From positions 1-11,142 of the forward strand of contig DASSJN010000166.1 of the NCBI GenBank assembly GCA_035691185.1: a DNA stretch of 11,142 nt, given 5' to 3'. A model generated the notes under the pieces. It saw nothing but the letters and a program-made list of their open reading frames with translations, did no database searches and was not told where the DNA came from. A program made the translations under genes and the position numbers. The DNA is from RPQJ01 sp035691185. GTDB lineage: Bacteria; Pseudomonadota; Gammaproteobacteria; Steroidobacterales; Steroidobacteraceae. Below are positions 4,921 to 11,142 of this stretch, piece by piece (within the stretch, counting starts at the first letter, position 1; the number at the start of each line of letters is the position of its first letter).

Positions 4921-5700
4921 TCAATGTCGATGCGTAGCGCCTGAGTCCTGCGCCTGTGCCGAGGGGGCGCCGTGGCTGGCATGCGCGACCGCGTGGTACG
5001 CGGCGTTGCCTGCCGTCCAGGCGCCGAACGCCAGCAGCAGCGCGCCCGCGACCGTGCGCAACGTCGCCTTCGCCGAGAGCGCCCGCGCCGCGCGATCGAA
5101 CACGACGGTCGCCGAGACCATCGCCGGCAGTGTGCCGACGCCGAACGCCGTCATGACCAGCGCGCCCCTGGCGACGCTCGCGGTGGTGGCGGCGAGCAGC
5201 AGCATCGAATAGGTCAGGCCACAGGGGAGCCAGCCCCAGGCCAGCCCGATGGCGACGGCGCCGCCCATGCCGCCCTGCGCATGTCGACGGCCCGAGGCCC
5301 ACGGCAGTACCTTGCGCCACAGTCCCGATCCGGCCGCCTCCAGTGGGTCGAGCAGGCGCCAGCCGAACAGCAGGCGCCCCGCCGCCGCGATCATCACCGC
5401 GCCGGCCACGATGCGCAGCGCCATCGACATCGGCGCGACGTCGACTGCGCCGAGCAACGTGCGGCCGAGCAGTCCGGCGATCGCGCCGGCGATCGCATAA
5501 CTCGTCACGCGCGAAACGTTGTACGCAAGTGCGAGGCCGAGCCGCGTTCCGAGGCGGGCGTGCGTTGCGCCCGCGGCGTTGCCCCGCATGGCGAGTGCCC
5601 CGGCGATGCCGCCGCACATCGCGAGGCAATGCCCGCTGCCGGCGAGGCCGGCCAGAAAGGCGGCCCCGAGACTCAAGCTGGCGACGTCGATTCCTGTCAT
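4921..5700 (-). CDS. TauE/SafE (DsbD_2-type) family membrane protein of the cco cluster
   Basis: The 259-residue protein is polytopic with about six hydrophobic segments. It carries the family signature GSGHCLAMCGG (H24, C25, M28, C29) in the first helix and GWLPCGLTYSMLLLA with C160 in the middle, the two half-repeat motifs of the DsbD-like/SafE group. The C-terminus is rich in His (H236, H240, H243, H257, H259). Genes of this family often follow ccoS in cbb3 oxidase clusters of Pseudomonas and relatives, where they are usually annotated as sulfite exporter TauE/SafE. The Cys/His/Met motif makes transport of a metal such as copper, or of reducing power, more plausible in this setting than sulfite export, but that is inference. 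The ATG overlaps the ccoS stop by 4 bases (ATGA), so translation is probably coupled. It is the last gene of the cluster in this window. Confidence 0.82.
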   Translation of the reverse strand: MTGIDVASLSLGAAFLAGLAGSGHCLAMCGGIAGALAMRGNAAGATHARLGTRLGLALAYNVSRVTSYAIAGAIAGLLGRTLLGAVDVAPMSMALRIVAGAVMIAAAGRLLFGWRLLDPLEAAGSGLWRKVLPWASGRRHAQGGMGGAVAIGLAWGWLPCGLTYSMLLLAATTASVARGALVMTAFGVGTLPAMVSATVVFDRAARALSAKATLRTVAGALLLAFGAWTAGNAAYHAVAHASHGAPSAQAQDSGATHRH

Positions 5701-5906
5701 GGCGCGGGAGGCTCCGGCGGACGGCTGGACTCCTGGTCGGCGTGCTCGTCCTCCGGCGGGGGAAGGGTCTTGTCGTCGCCGAGTACCGACCAGCCGGGGC
5801 TGTCGAGATCGTCGAACTGGCCGCTGCCGACGGCCCAGAAAAAGGCCCAGACGCCGACCCCGACCAGCACCATGCCCAGCGGGACCATCAGATACAGGAT
5901 TTCCAT
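5697..5906 (-). CDS. ccoS: cbb3-type cytochrome oxidase assembly protein CcoS
   Basis: This 69-residue protein has one N-terminal membrane helix (MEILYLMVPLGMVLVGVGVW) and then the family motif FFWAVGSGQFDDLDSPGWSV, which identifies CcoS. The tail after about residue 45 is acidic and proline-rich. CcoS is needed for cofactor insertion into the cbb3 oxidase in bacteria where it has been studied, probably together with the CcoI copper pump. The start ATG at 5906 is 1 bp after the ccoI stop, and the stop overlaps the start of the next gene. It is small but complete and intact. Confidence 0.92.
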   Translation of the reverse strand: MEILYLMVPLGMVLVGVGVWAFFWAVGSGQFDDLDSPGWSVLGDDKTLPPPEDEHADQESSRPPEPPAP

Positions 5907-5907
5907 C

Positions 5908-8373
5908 TCATGCGACCCGGGCGGGGCTGGCGTCGGTCCAGTGGGCCCGCGGCGCGCGCGCCGAGCGCCGCGCGACGCGTGTCGCATTCAGCACGACCAG
6001 CACCGAGCTCAGCGACATGCCGATCGCCGCGAGCCACGCGGGCACGAGTCCGAGGGCCGCGAGCGGCAGCGCGGCCAGGTTGTAGCCGATCGACCAGGCG
6101 AGATTCTGCCGCACGATGCGCTGCGCGCGGCGCGCGAGGCCGACGATGCCGGGCAACTGGTCGAGCGAGTCGCGCACGAGGATCAGGTCGGCGCTCGTCT
6201 GTGCCAGCGCCGAGCCGCGGCCCATCGCGATCGCGACGTCCGCGCCGCGCAACAGCGGCGCATCGTTGATGCCGTCGCCCACGGCGATCACGACGGCGCC
6301 AGTCGCCTGCAGCGACTGCAGGCGCGCGACCTTGCCTTGCGGCGTCAGGCGAGCCTCGAAGTGCTCGATGCCGCTGCGTGCCGCGATCGCCTGCACCGCA
6401 GACGCCGCGTCCCCGCTCACGATCGATGAATGCAGGCCCATGCGCGCCAGCTGGTCGACGCACGCGGTCGCCTCGTGGCGCAGCGGATCGGTGAGGCGGA
6501 ACGCGGCGAGCAGACCCTGCGAGTCGCCGAGGTAGACCGAGCTGCCGGCGTCGTCCGGTTCGATCGGCGGGGCCGCGGGCGCTGCACCGGCGAGGCCCGC
6601 GGCGTAGTCGCGCGTGCCGACACGCAGCCTCGTGCCGTTCACGGTGCCTTCGAGGCCGTGGCCGGCCTCGACCTGCACGTCGGTCGCCGTCGCCGCGGCG
6701 GTCCCGGCCGCGACGAACGCCTTCGCGATCGGATGCTCGGAGCGTCGCTCGAGCGCGATGGCAAGCGCGAAGCAGTCCTCGGCGGGCACGTCGCGCATCG
6801 GACGGATGTCCTCGATCCGCACGAGCCCACGTGTGAGCGTGCCGGTCTTGTCCCAGAGCACGTGCGTCGCCCGGGCGAGCGCCTCGAACGCATCGGAGTG
6901 CGCGACCAGCACGCCCCGACGCGCGAGGTCCGCGGTCGCCGCGGCGAGCACGGCCGGCGTGGCCAGCGAGAGTGCACACGGGCACGTCACGACGAGCACC
7001 GCGAGGGTCGCGGGGAAGGCCTTGGCCGGATCGACGAGCCACCAGACCGCGAACACGATCGCGGCGCCGACCAGGATGCGACCGAGGAACCACGCCGCCG
7101 CGCGGTCGGCGGCCTTAGCGAGGCGCGGGCGCTCGGCCTGCGCGCGCTCGAGCAGCGCGACGATGCCGGCGAGCACCGTGTTCCCTGCCACCGCCGACAC
7201 GCGGACGCGCAGCGGCGCCCCGAGGTTCTGCGTGCCGGCATGCACGGTCGCGCCGCGCGTCTTCGCGATCGCGATCGATTCGCCGGTCAGCATCGATTCG
7301 TCGACGCGTCCCTCGGTGTCCTCGGCGACCGCGCCGTCGGCCGCGAACACTTCGCCCGTGCGCACGAGGATCTCGTCACCGGGTTGCAGCTCGATCGCCT
7401 GCACGTCCTCGACCTGCTCCCCGCGAACGCGACGCGCCGTGACCGGCGCGAGGCGGGCGAGGGCGTCGGCCACGCTGCCCGCGCGGTGCCGCGCGACCAT
7501 CTCGACGTAGCGCCCGAGCGCGAGGAAGAAGACGAACATCGTCACCGAGTCGAAATAGACTTCGCCGCGCCCGATCAGTGCGTGCCAGACACTCGCGATG
7601 AATGCGGACAGGATGCCGAGCGTGACGGGCACGTCCATGCTCACGGTGCGGCCCCTGAGCGCGTGCCACGCGCCGACGTAGAACGGCCAGCCCGAATACA
7701 CCGCGACCGGCACGGAAATCAGCATGCTGACGAGCCGGAAGAACTCGTGCATGCCGCGTTCCATGCCGCCCACGTACAGCGGCAGCGCGAACATCATGAC
7801 CTGCATCATGCCGATGCCGGCGACCGCGAGGCGCTTGAGCGCGGCACGCCGCTCGAGCATCGCGACCTGTTCCGCGGGCTCGCCGGCGAGCGGGTGCGGG
7901 CGCAGGCCCACGTGTTCCAGCACGCGCAGCAGGTCGCCGAGCCGGACCTTCGCCGGGTCCCAGACCAGGCGTGCGCGCGCGGTCGCGGGATTTACGCTGA
8001 CGTCGAGGACGCCGCTCTGCAGGTGCAGTGCCTTGTCGGCGAGCCAGCTGCAGGCGGAGCAGCGCAGTCCCTCGAGCAGGACCGTGATCGAGCGTGCGTC
8101 GTTCGGCTCCGCTCGCGTCAGGCGCTCGACGAGTTCGGGCCGGTCATACGCGGACCACCGATCGGGCCGCGGCAGTTCGTCGGCGCGCGCGCCGGCCTGG
8201 TCGCGGTAGCGGTAGTAGTCGTCGAGCCCCGCGCCCGTGATGAATTCCGCGACGGCCTTGCAGCCGTGACAGCAGACGGCCTGCTCACGACCGCCGATGC
8301 GTGCATGGATGCGCACGCCCGCCGGGAGGGGCTCGCCGCAATGGAAGCAAGCTGAGCCCGCGGCACCGGTCAT
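5908..8373 (-). CDS. ccoI: Copper-transporting P1B-type ATPase CcoI/FixI for cbb3 oxidase assembly
   Basis: CcoI-type ATPases pump copper towards the periplasmic side for the CuB site of the cbb3 oxidase. The 821-residue protein begins with the Cys-rich domain typical of this subgroup (CFHCGEPLP at 9-17, CCHGCKAVAEF at 34-44). A heavy-metal-associated domain with C105-S-A-C108 follows. Later come the phosphatase motif TGES at 363-366, the transmembrane metal site C464-P465-C466, the phosphorylated D508 in DKTGTLT, the P1B-specific SEHPIA at 545-550 and the hinge GDGINDAP at 699-706. All catalytic residues are present and the length is normal. The reading frame stays open upstream, but the ATG at 8373 is preferred: it overlaps the ccoH-like stop as ATGA and begins at the conserved Cys-rich domain. 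The gene lies between ccoH and ccoS, the usual order. Confidence 0.95.
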   Translation of the reverse strand: MTGAAGSACFHCGEPLPAGVRIHARIGGREQAVCCHGCKAVAEFITGAGLDDYYRYRDQAGARADELPRPDRWSAYDRPELVERLTRAEPNDARSITVLLEGLRCSACSWLADKALHLQSGVLDVSVNPATARARLVWDPAKVRLGDLLRVLEHVGLRPHPLAGEPAEQVAMLERRAALKRLAVAGIGMMQVMMFALPLYVGGMERGMHEFFRLVSMLISVPVAVYSGWPFYVGAWHALRGRTVSMDVPVTLGILSAFIASVWHALIGRGEVYFDSVTMFVFFLALGRYVEMVARHRAGSVADALARLAPVTARRVRGEQVEDVQAIELQPGDEILVRTGEVFAADGAVAEDTEGRVDESMLTGESIAIAKTRGATVHAGTQNLGAPLRVRVSAVAGNTVLAGIVALLERAQAERPRLAKAADRAAAWFLGRILVGAAIVFAVWWLVDPAKAFPATLAVLVVTCPCALSLATPAVLAAATADLARRGVLVAHSDAFEALARATHVLWDKTGTLTRGLVRIEDIRPMRDVPAEDCFALAIALERRSEHPIAKAFVAAGTAAATATDVQVEAGHGLEGTVNGTRLRVGTRDYAAGLAGAAPAAPPIEPDDAGSSVYLGDSQGLLAAFRLTDPLRHEATACVDQLARMGLHSSIVSGDAASAVQAIAARSGIEHFEARLTPQGKVARLQSLQATGAVVIAVGDGINDAPLLRGADVAIAMGRGSALAQTSADLILVRDSLDQLPGIVGLARRAQRIVRQNLAWSIGYNLAALPLAALGLVPAWLAAIGMSLSSVLVVLNATRVARRSARAPRAHWTDASPARVA

Positions 8374-8567
8374 GGATTGCGCGGGGCGACCTCGCCGCAG
8401 ACCGTGATGGCGCCTTCGCGATGGCAGTCCTGGCGCACCAGCGTGTCGGGGCGGGAGACGGCGAGGTAGAGCGTGATCGCGCCGCCGATCACGGCGCCGG
8501 CAGGCGGGATGATCAGCATCCACGGCCAGGCCTGTGTGTACCAGGGACGAGGAGTCTCGGTGCTCAT
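8370..8567 (-). CDS. ccoH: Short CcoH/FixH-like membrane protein
   Basis: This 65-residue protein sits exactly where ccoH is expected, between ccoG and ccoI. Its N-terminus, PRPWYTQAWPWMLIIPPAGA, matches the FixH/CcoH start (PWY-x-Q-x-WPW followed by a single membrane helix, about 14-37). The segment after the helix, LVRQDCHREGAITVCGE, aligns with the family motif LV-x-DDYYKEG-x-xIN, but with Asp-Cys-His-Arg in place of Asp-Tyr-Tyr-Lys. Typical CcoH proteins have about 150 or more residues with a periplasmic beta domain, which is absent here. The two cysteines, C48 and C57, would face the periplasm and could form a disulfide. CcoH stabilises and associates with the cbb3 complex. The start ATG at 8567 is 14 bp after the ccoG stop with no clear ribosome site, and the stop overlaps ccoI as ATGA. 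Confidence 0.75.
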   Translation of the reverse strand: MSTETPRPWYTQAWPWMLIIPPAGAVIGGAITLYLAVSRPDTLVRQDCHREGAITVCGEVAPRNP

Positions 8568-8581
8568 GATGGAAAAGCCTA

Positions 8582-9964
8582 TCAGTTCGTGGGCGCGAGG
8601 AAGCGCGCCTTGCCCGTCGCCTCGAGCGCGCGCTCGTCGGCCGTGCGGATGGAGACGGAGATGTCCGCGCCGCCCGCGAGTTCGCCGCGCGGCACCCGGA
8701 TCCGCACGGGCACGCTCCTGACCTCGCCAGGGCCGACGGCGACGGTGCCCGCGCCGTAGTCGACCTCCAGCCCGGGCAGCCCGTTCGCCGCGATCGTGAA
8801 CTCGTGTGCCTCGCGGTCCTTGTTGAGGATCTTGACGTTGTAGACGTTCTCGATCAGTCCGTCGGCGCGCTCGCGGAACAGCGCGTTGCGGTCGCGCAGT
8901 ACGTCGACGCCGACGACGTTGCGGTTCGAGAGCGTGACACCGAAGCCGACGGTCAGCAGCGCGAGCAGCGACGCGTAGACGATCGTGCGCGGGCGCAGCA
9001 CCTTCTTCGGCTTGCCCTCGAGGCCGCGCTGCGTGTCGTAGCGGATCAACCCCTTCGGGTAGCCGACCTTGTCCATGACCTCGTCGCAGGCGTCGATGCA
9101 CGCCGCACAGGCGATGCACTCGTACTGCAGGCCCTGGCGGATGTCGATGCCCGTCGGGCAGACCTGCACGCACATCGTGCAGTCGATGCAGTCGCCGAGC
9201 CCCCTCGCCTTGTAGTCGGTGCCTCGCTTGCGCGACCCGCGCGGTTCACCGCGGCCCTGGTCGTACGTGATGATCAGCGTGTCCTTGTCGAACATCGCGC
9301 TCTGGAAGCGCGCGTACGGGCACATGTACTTGCAGACCTGCTCGCGCATGAGCCCCGCGTTGAAGTACGTGGCGCCGCCGTAGAACAGGACCCAGAACGT
9401 CTCCCACGGCCCGGTCGCGAAATTACCCACCTTGACCGCGAGCTCCGTGATCGGCGTGAAGTAGCCGACGAACGTGAACCCGGTCCAGAGCGCGAACGTG
9501 ATCCAGAGCGCCTGCTTTGCGCCCTTGCGCAGGACCTTCTCGCGGCTCCAGGGCGCCTGCGCGAGCTTCATCTGCTGCGTGCGGCTGCCCTCGGCCCACC
9601 GCTCCATCCAGAGGAAGACTTCGGTCCAGACGGTCTGCGGGCACGCGTAGCCGCAGAACAGGCGCCCCGCGAGGGCCGTGACGAAGAACAGCGACAGCGC
9701 CGCGATGACGAGCAGCCAGGTCAGGAAATAGAAATCCTGCGGCCAGAGCGTCAGCGCGAAAATGTGGAACTTGCGCGCCGGCAGGTCGAACAGCACCGCC
9801 TGGCGCCCCTCCCAGCGAACCCAGGGCAGCACGTAGTACAGCCCCAGCAGCGCCCACACGGCATAGACGCGCAGGCTCTGGAAGCGACCCTGGATCTCGC
9901 GGGGATAGATCTTCTGGCGCGCCGCGTACAGTGCGCCTTCGACACGCTCTTCGACTTCGCTCAT
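8582..9964 (-). CDS. ccoG: Cytochrome oxidase accessory protein CcoG/RdxA/FixG, membrane [4Fe-4S] protein
   Basis: The 460-residue protein has the full CcoG layout: an N-terminal cytoplasmic part, hydrophobic segments near 33-50, 77-97, 152-172, 185-203 and 327-346, a ferredoxin-like domain, and a C-terminal Ig-like periplasmic domain (about 350-458). The iron-sulfur ligands are C259, C262, C265, C269-P and C283, C286, C289, C293. Further conserved Cys pairs are C104/C108 in FCGYACPQTVWTEVF and C211/C215 in CKYMCPYARFQ. CcoG has been described as a cupric reductase that prepares copper for cbb3 assembly. The ATG at 9964 overlaps the upstream stop as ATGA. No residue of note is missing. Confidence 0.96.
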   Translation of the reverse strand: MSEVEERVEGALYAARQKIYPREIQGRFQSLRVYAVWALLGLYYVLPWVRWEGRQAVLFDLPARKFHIFALTLWPQDFYFLTWLLVIAALSLFFVTALAGRLFCGYACPQTVWTEVFLWMERWAEGSRTQQMKLAQAPWSREKVLRKGAKQALWITFALWTGFTFVGYFTPITELAVKVGNFATGPWETFWVLFYGGATYFNAGLMREQVCKYMCPYARFQSAMFDKDTLIITYDQGRGEPRGSRKRGTDYKARGLGDCIDCTMCVQVCPTGIDIRQGLQYECIACAACIDACDEVMDKVGYPKGLIRYDTQRGLEGKPKKVLRPRTIVYASLLALLTVGFGVTLSNRNVVGVDVLRDRNALFRERADGLIENVYNVKILNKDREAHEFTIAANGLPGLEVDYGAGTVAVGPGEVRSVPVRIRVPRGELAGGADISVSIRTADERALEATGKARFLAPTN

Positions 9965-10284
9965 TCGGGACTCCGGGTCCCGTCGTCAGTCCCCTCGTCT
10001 GCCGCTTCGGGATGCGCCGTTCTGACCAGGTACAGCGTGATCAGGCTGGACAGCGAGGCCACCAGCCAGAAAAAAAAGAAGCCGACCGCGTAACCCGACA
10101 TCCGCGTGGCGAAGGCGGGCGGCGGATAGTCGTCGTTGCCGACGAGCAGCGGGTCGAGAAAGGCGAAACACACCATCGTCGCGACGCTGGCGACGAGGAA
10201 GGAAGGCCAGAGCACGATGGCCACGTCCTGGCCGAGGCGTGGCCACCGCATCCTGCCCGTGTATTCGCCCTCGGCCTGCCACAC
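9961..10284 (-). CDS. Small two-helix membrane protein inside the cco operon, function unknown
   Basis: I do not recognise a named family for this 107-residue protein. It has two clear hydrophobic segments, about 20-42 (VAIVLWPSFLVASVATMVCF) and 65-88 (YAVGFFFFWLVASLSSLITL). They are joined by a short loop with DDYPPPAF, and the protein ends in an acidic hydrophilic tail (about 89-107). By the positive-inside rule both ends are probably cytoplasmic, since the basic RMRWPR precedes helix 1. It starts at a GTG that overlaps the ccoP stop by one base (TAGTG) and its stop overlaps the ccoG start as ATGA. An ATG at 10251 is an alternative start. The tight coupling on both sides implies a role linked to the oxidase, such as assembly or complex stability, but nothing in the sequence shows which. 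Confidence 0.8.
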   Translation of the reverse strand: MWQAEGEYTGRMRWPRLGQDVAIVLWPSFLVASVATMVCFAFLDPLLVGNDDYPPPAFATRMSGYAVGFFFFWLVASLSSLITLYLVRTAHPEAADEGTDDGTRSPE

Positions 10285-11142
10285 TAGCGTGAGCCGTCCT
10301 GTGCCAGCTTCGTGACGTAGGCGGCGAGCAGCTTGACCCGCTGTTCACCGAGCTTCTCGCCCCAGGCGGGCATCTGGCCGTTGCGACCGGCGACGATCGT
10401 CTGCCGGAGGGTGGCGGCGTCGCTGCCGTACAGCCAGACGTCGTCGGTGAGGTTCGGTGCGCCGACGGCGGCCATGCCCTTGCCGTCGAGGCCGTGGCAC
10501 GCGGCGCAGACCTGCTGGTACCGGGCCTCGCCAGCCGCGGCGAGCCCGCCGTCCGCCGGCTGCCCGCTCAGCGTCTGCACGTAGGCCACGACTTCCTCGA
10601 CGCCCTGGTCGCCGAGTACTGCGCCCCAGGGCGGCATCGCCGCGATGCGCCCGCTCGCGATCGTGGCAACCACGGCGTCGGATTCGGCGCCCCACTGCCA
10701 GTCGGCGTTGGCGAGATCGGGGAAGCCTGTTGCGCCGCCGCCGTCGGAGCCGTGGCACTGCGCGCAGTTCTGCTGGAACAGGTTGTGCGCCGTGCTCATC
10801 GCCTGCTCGTTGCCGACCAGATCGGCGATCGGCAGCGCCGCGAGCGGCGCGAGCAGCTCGTTCGCGCGAGCTTCGACCACGGCCTTTTCCTGCTCGTACT
10901 GGCTCACCTGCGTCCACTTCTTCGCGCCGGAGAAGCTGCCGAGGCCCGGGTAGAGTGCGAGGTAGAGCAGGCCGAACGCGACCGTGACGTAGAACAGCCA
11001 CAGCCACCACTTGGGCAACGGGTTGTTGTATTCACGCAGGTCGCCGTCCCAGACGTGGCCCGTGTCGGCGCCGCCGCCGATCTTCTCGTCCCTCGTCTTG
11101 GGTTTCGACGTCCAGCGCAGCAGCCAGACGCACGCGAGGATG
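10284..11142 (-). CDS. ccoP: cbb3 oxidase diheme subunit CcoP (5' end outside the window)
   Basis: CcoP (FixP) is the membrane-anchored diheme cytochrome c that passes electrons to the catalytic subunit of the cbb3 oxidase. The frame runs off the right edge, giving 285 visible residues. The visible N-terminal part has the end of a first hydrophobic segment (ILACVWLLRW) and the family motif GHVWDGDLREYNNPLPKWW, followed by a membrane helix (WLWLFYVTVAFGLLYLALYP). Two cytochrome c domains follow, with NCAQCH at 125-130 and VCAACH at 211-216. The likely axial Met ligands are M169 in AAMPPWG and M257 in GQMPAWG. A start at the TTG at 11018 would cut into the conserved NPLPKWW motif and is rejected. 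The stop TAG overlaps the next start by one base. ccoN, ccoO and ccoQ are expected to the right. Confidence 0.95.
   Translation of the reverse strand, partial: ILACVWLLRWTSKPKTRDEKIGGGADTGHVWDGDLREYNNPLPKWWLWLFYVTVAFGLLYLALYPGLGSFSGAKKWTQVSQYEQEKAVVEARANELLAPLAALPIADLVGNEQAMSTAHNLFQQNCAQCHGSDGGGATGFPDLANADWQWGAESDAVVATIASGRIAAMPPWGAVLGDQGVEEVVAYVQTLSGQPADGGLAAAGEARYQQVCAACHGLDGKGMAAVGAPNLTDDVWLYGSDAATLRQTIVAGRNGQMPAWGEKLGEQRVKLLAAYVTKLAQDGSR

Noticed and set aside
6430..8355. 641-codon plus-strand open frame opposite ccoI
   Set aside because: It lies wholly inside the ATPase gene, whose motifs are all intact, and the translation is His/Arg/Asp-rich without motifs.
10284..11018. ccoP beginning at the TTG at 11018
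   Set aside because: The frame stays open to the window edge and the upstream residues GHVWDGDLREYNNP are the conserved CcoP N-terminal motif, so the gene simply runs off the window.
1..11142. CRISPR arrays, tRNA or rRNA genes, insertion sequences, phage genes
   Set aside because: No regularly spaced repeats, cloverleaf-like sequence, transposase or phage motifs were seen.

Overview
The window is GC-rich and almost fully coding, with short intergenic gaps and many overlapping or abutting start and stop codons. The gene content points to a facultatively microaerobic member of the Pseudomonadota (proteobacteria): a cbb3 oxidase maturation cluster in the order ccoP-ccoG-ccoH-ccoI-ccoS, a FixL/FixJ-type oxygen-sensing pair, and a CbpM-type chaperone modulator. 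I lean towards a gamma- or betaproteobacterium. The sequence alone does not fix the genus.

Layout from left to right. Bases 1-162 (+) are the end of a cbpM-like gene. Bases 163-327 hold a long imperfect palindrome between two convergent genes. Four minus-strand genes follow, read right to left: a soluble heme-PAS histidine kinase (fixL-like, 4195-2627), its LuxR-family response regulator (fixJ-like, 2620-1997), a stand-alone FixJ-like receiver (1827-1384) with its own candidate promoter and structured leader, and a VIT1/CCC1-type iron/manganese transporter (1362-328). An hsp20 gene (4390-4824, +) diverges from fixL. Its leader contains a sequence that can pair over 8 bp with the Shine-Dalgarno region, so it is a candidate RNA thermometer. 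A GC-rich hairpin region (4825-4920) separates hsp20 from the minus-strand oxidase cluster. That cluster reads right to left: ccoP (5' end outside the window), a small unrecognised two-helix membrane protein, ccoG, a very short ccoH-like gene, ccoI, ccoS and a TauE/SafE (DsbD_2) family membrane protein. These genes overlap by 1-4 bp or are 1-17 bp apart, so they probably form one transcript.

How the genes may work together: the heme PAS domain of FixL keeps the iron-ligand His and the oxygen-contacting Arg, so FixLJ is probably a real oxygen switch. The obvious outputs are the high-affinity cbb3 oxidase with its copper, heme and metal handling factors, and perhaps the stress genes (hsp20, cbpM) and the iron transporter nearby. 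No fixK/fnr/anr gene and no clear FNR-type box is visible, so the link from FixJ to these targets is inference. The most interesting points are the FixL domain order, the degenerate stand-alone receiver linked to a metal transporter, the possible hsp20 thermometer, the unnamed small protein inside the cco operon, and the palindromic intergenic repeat.
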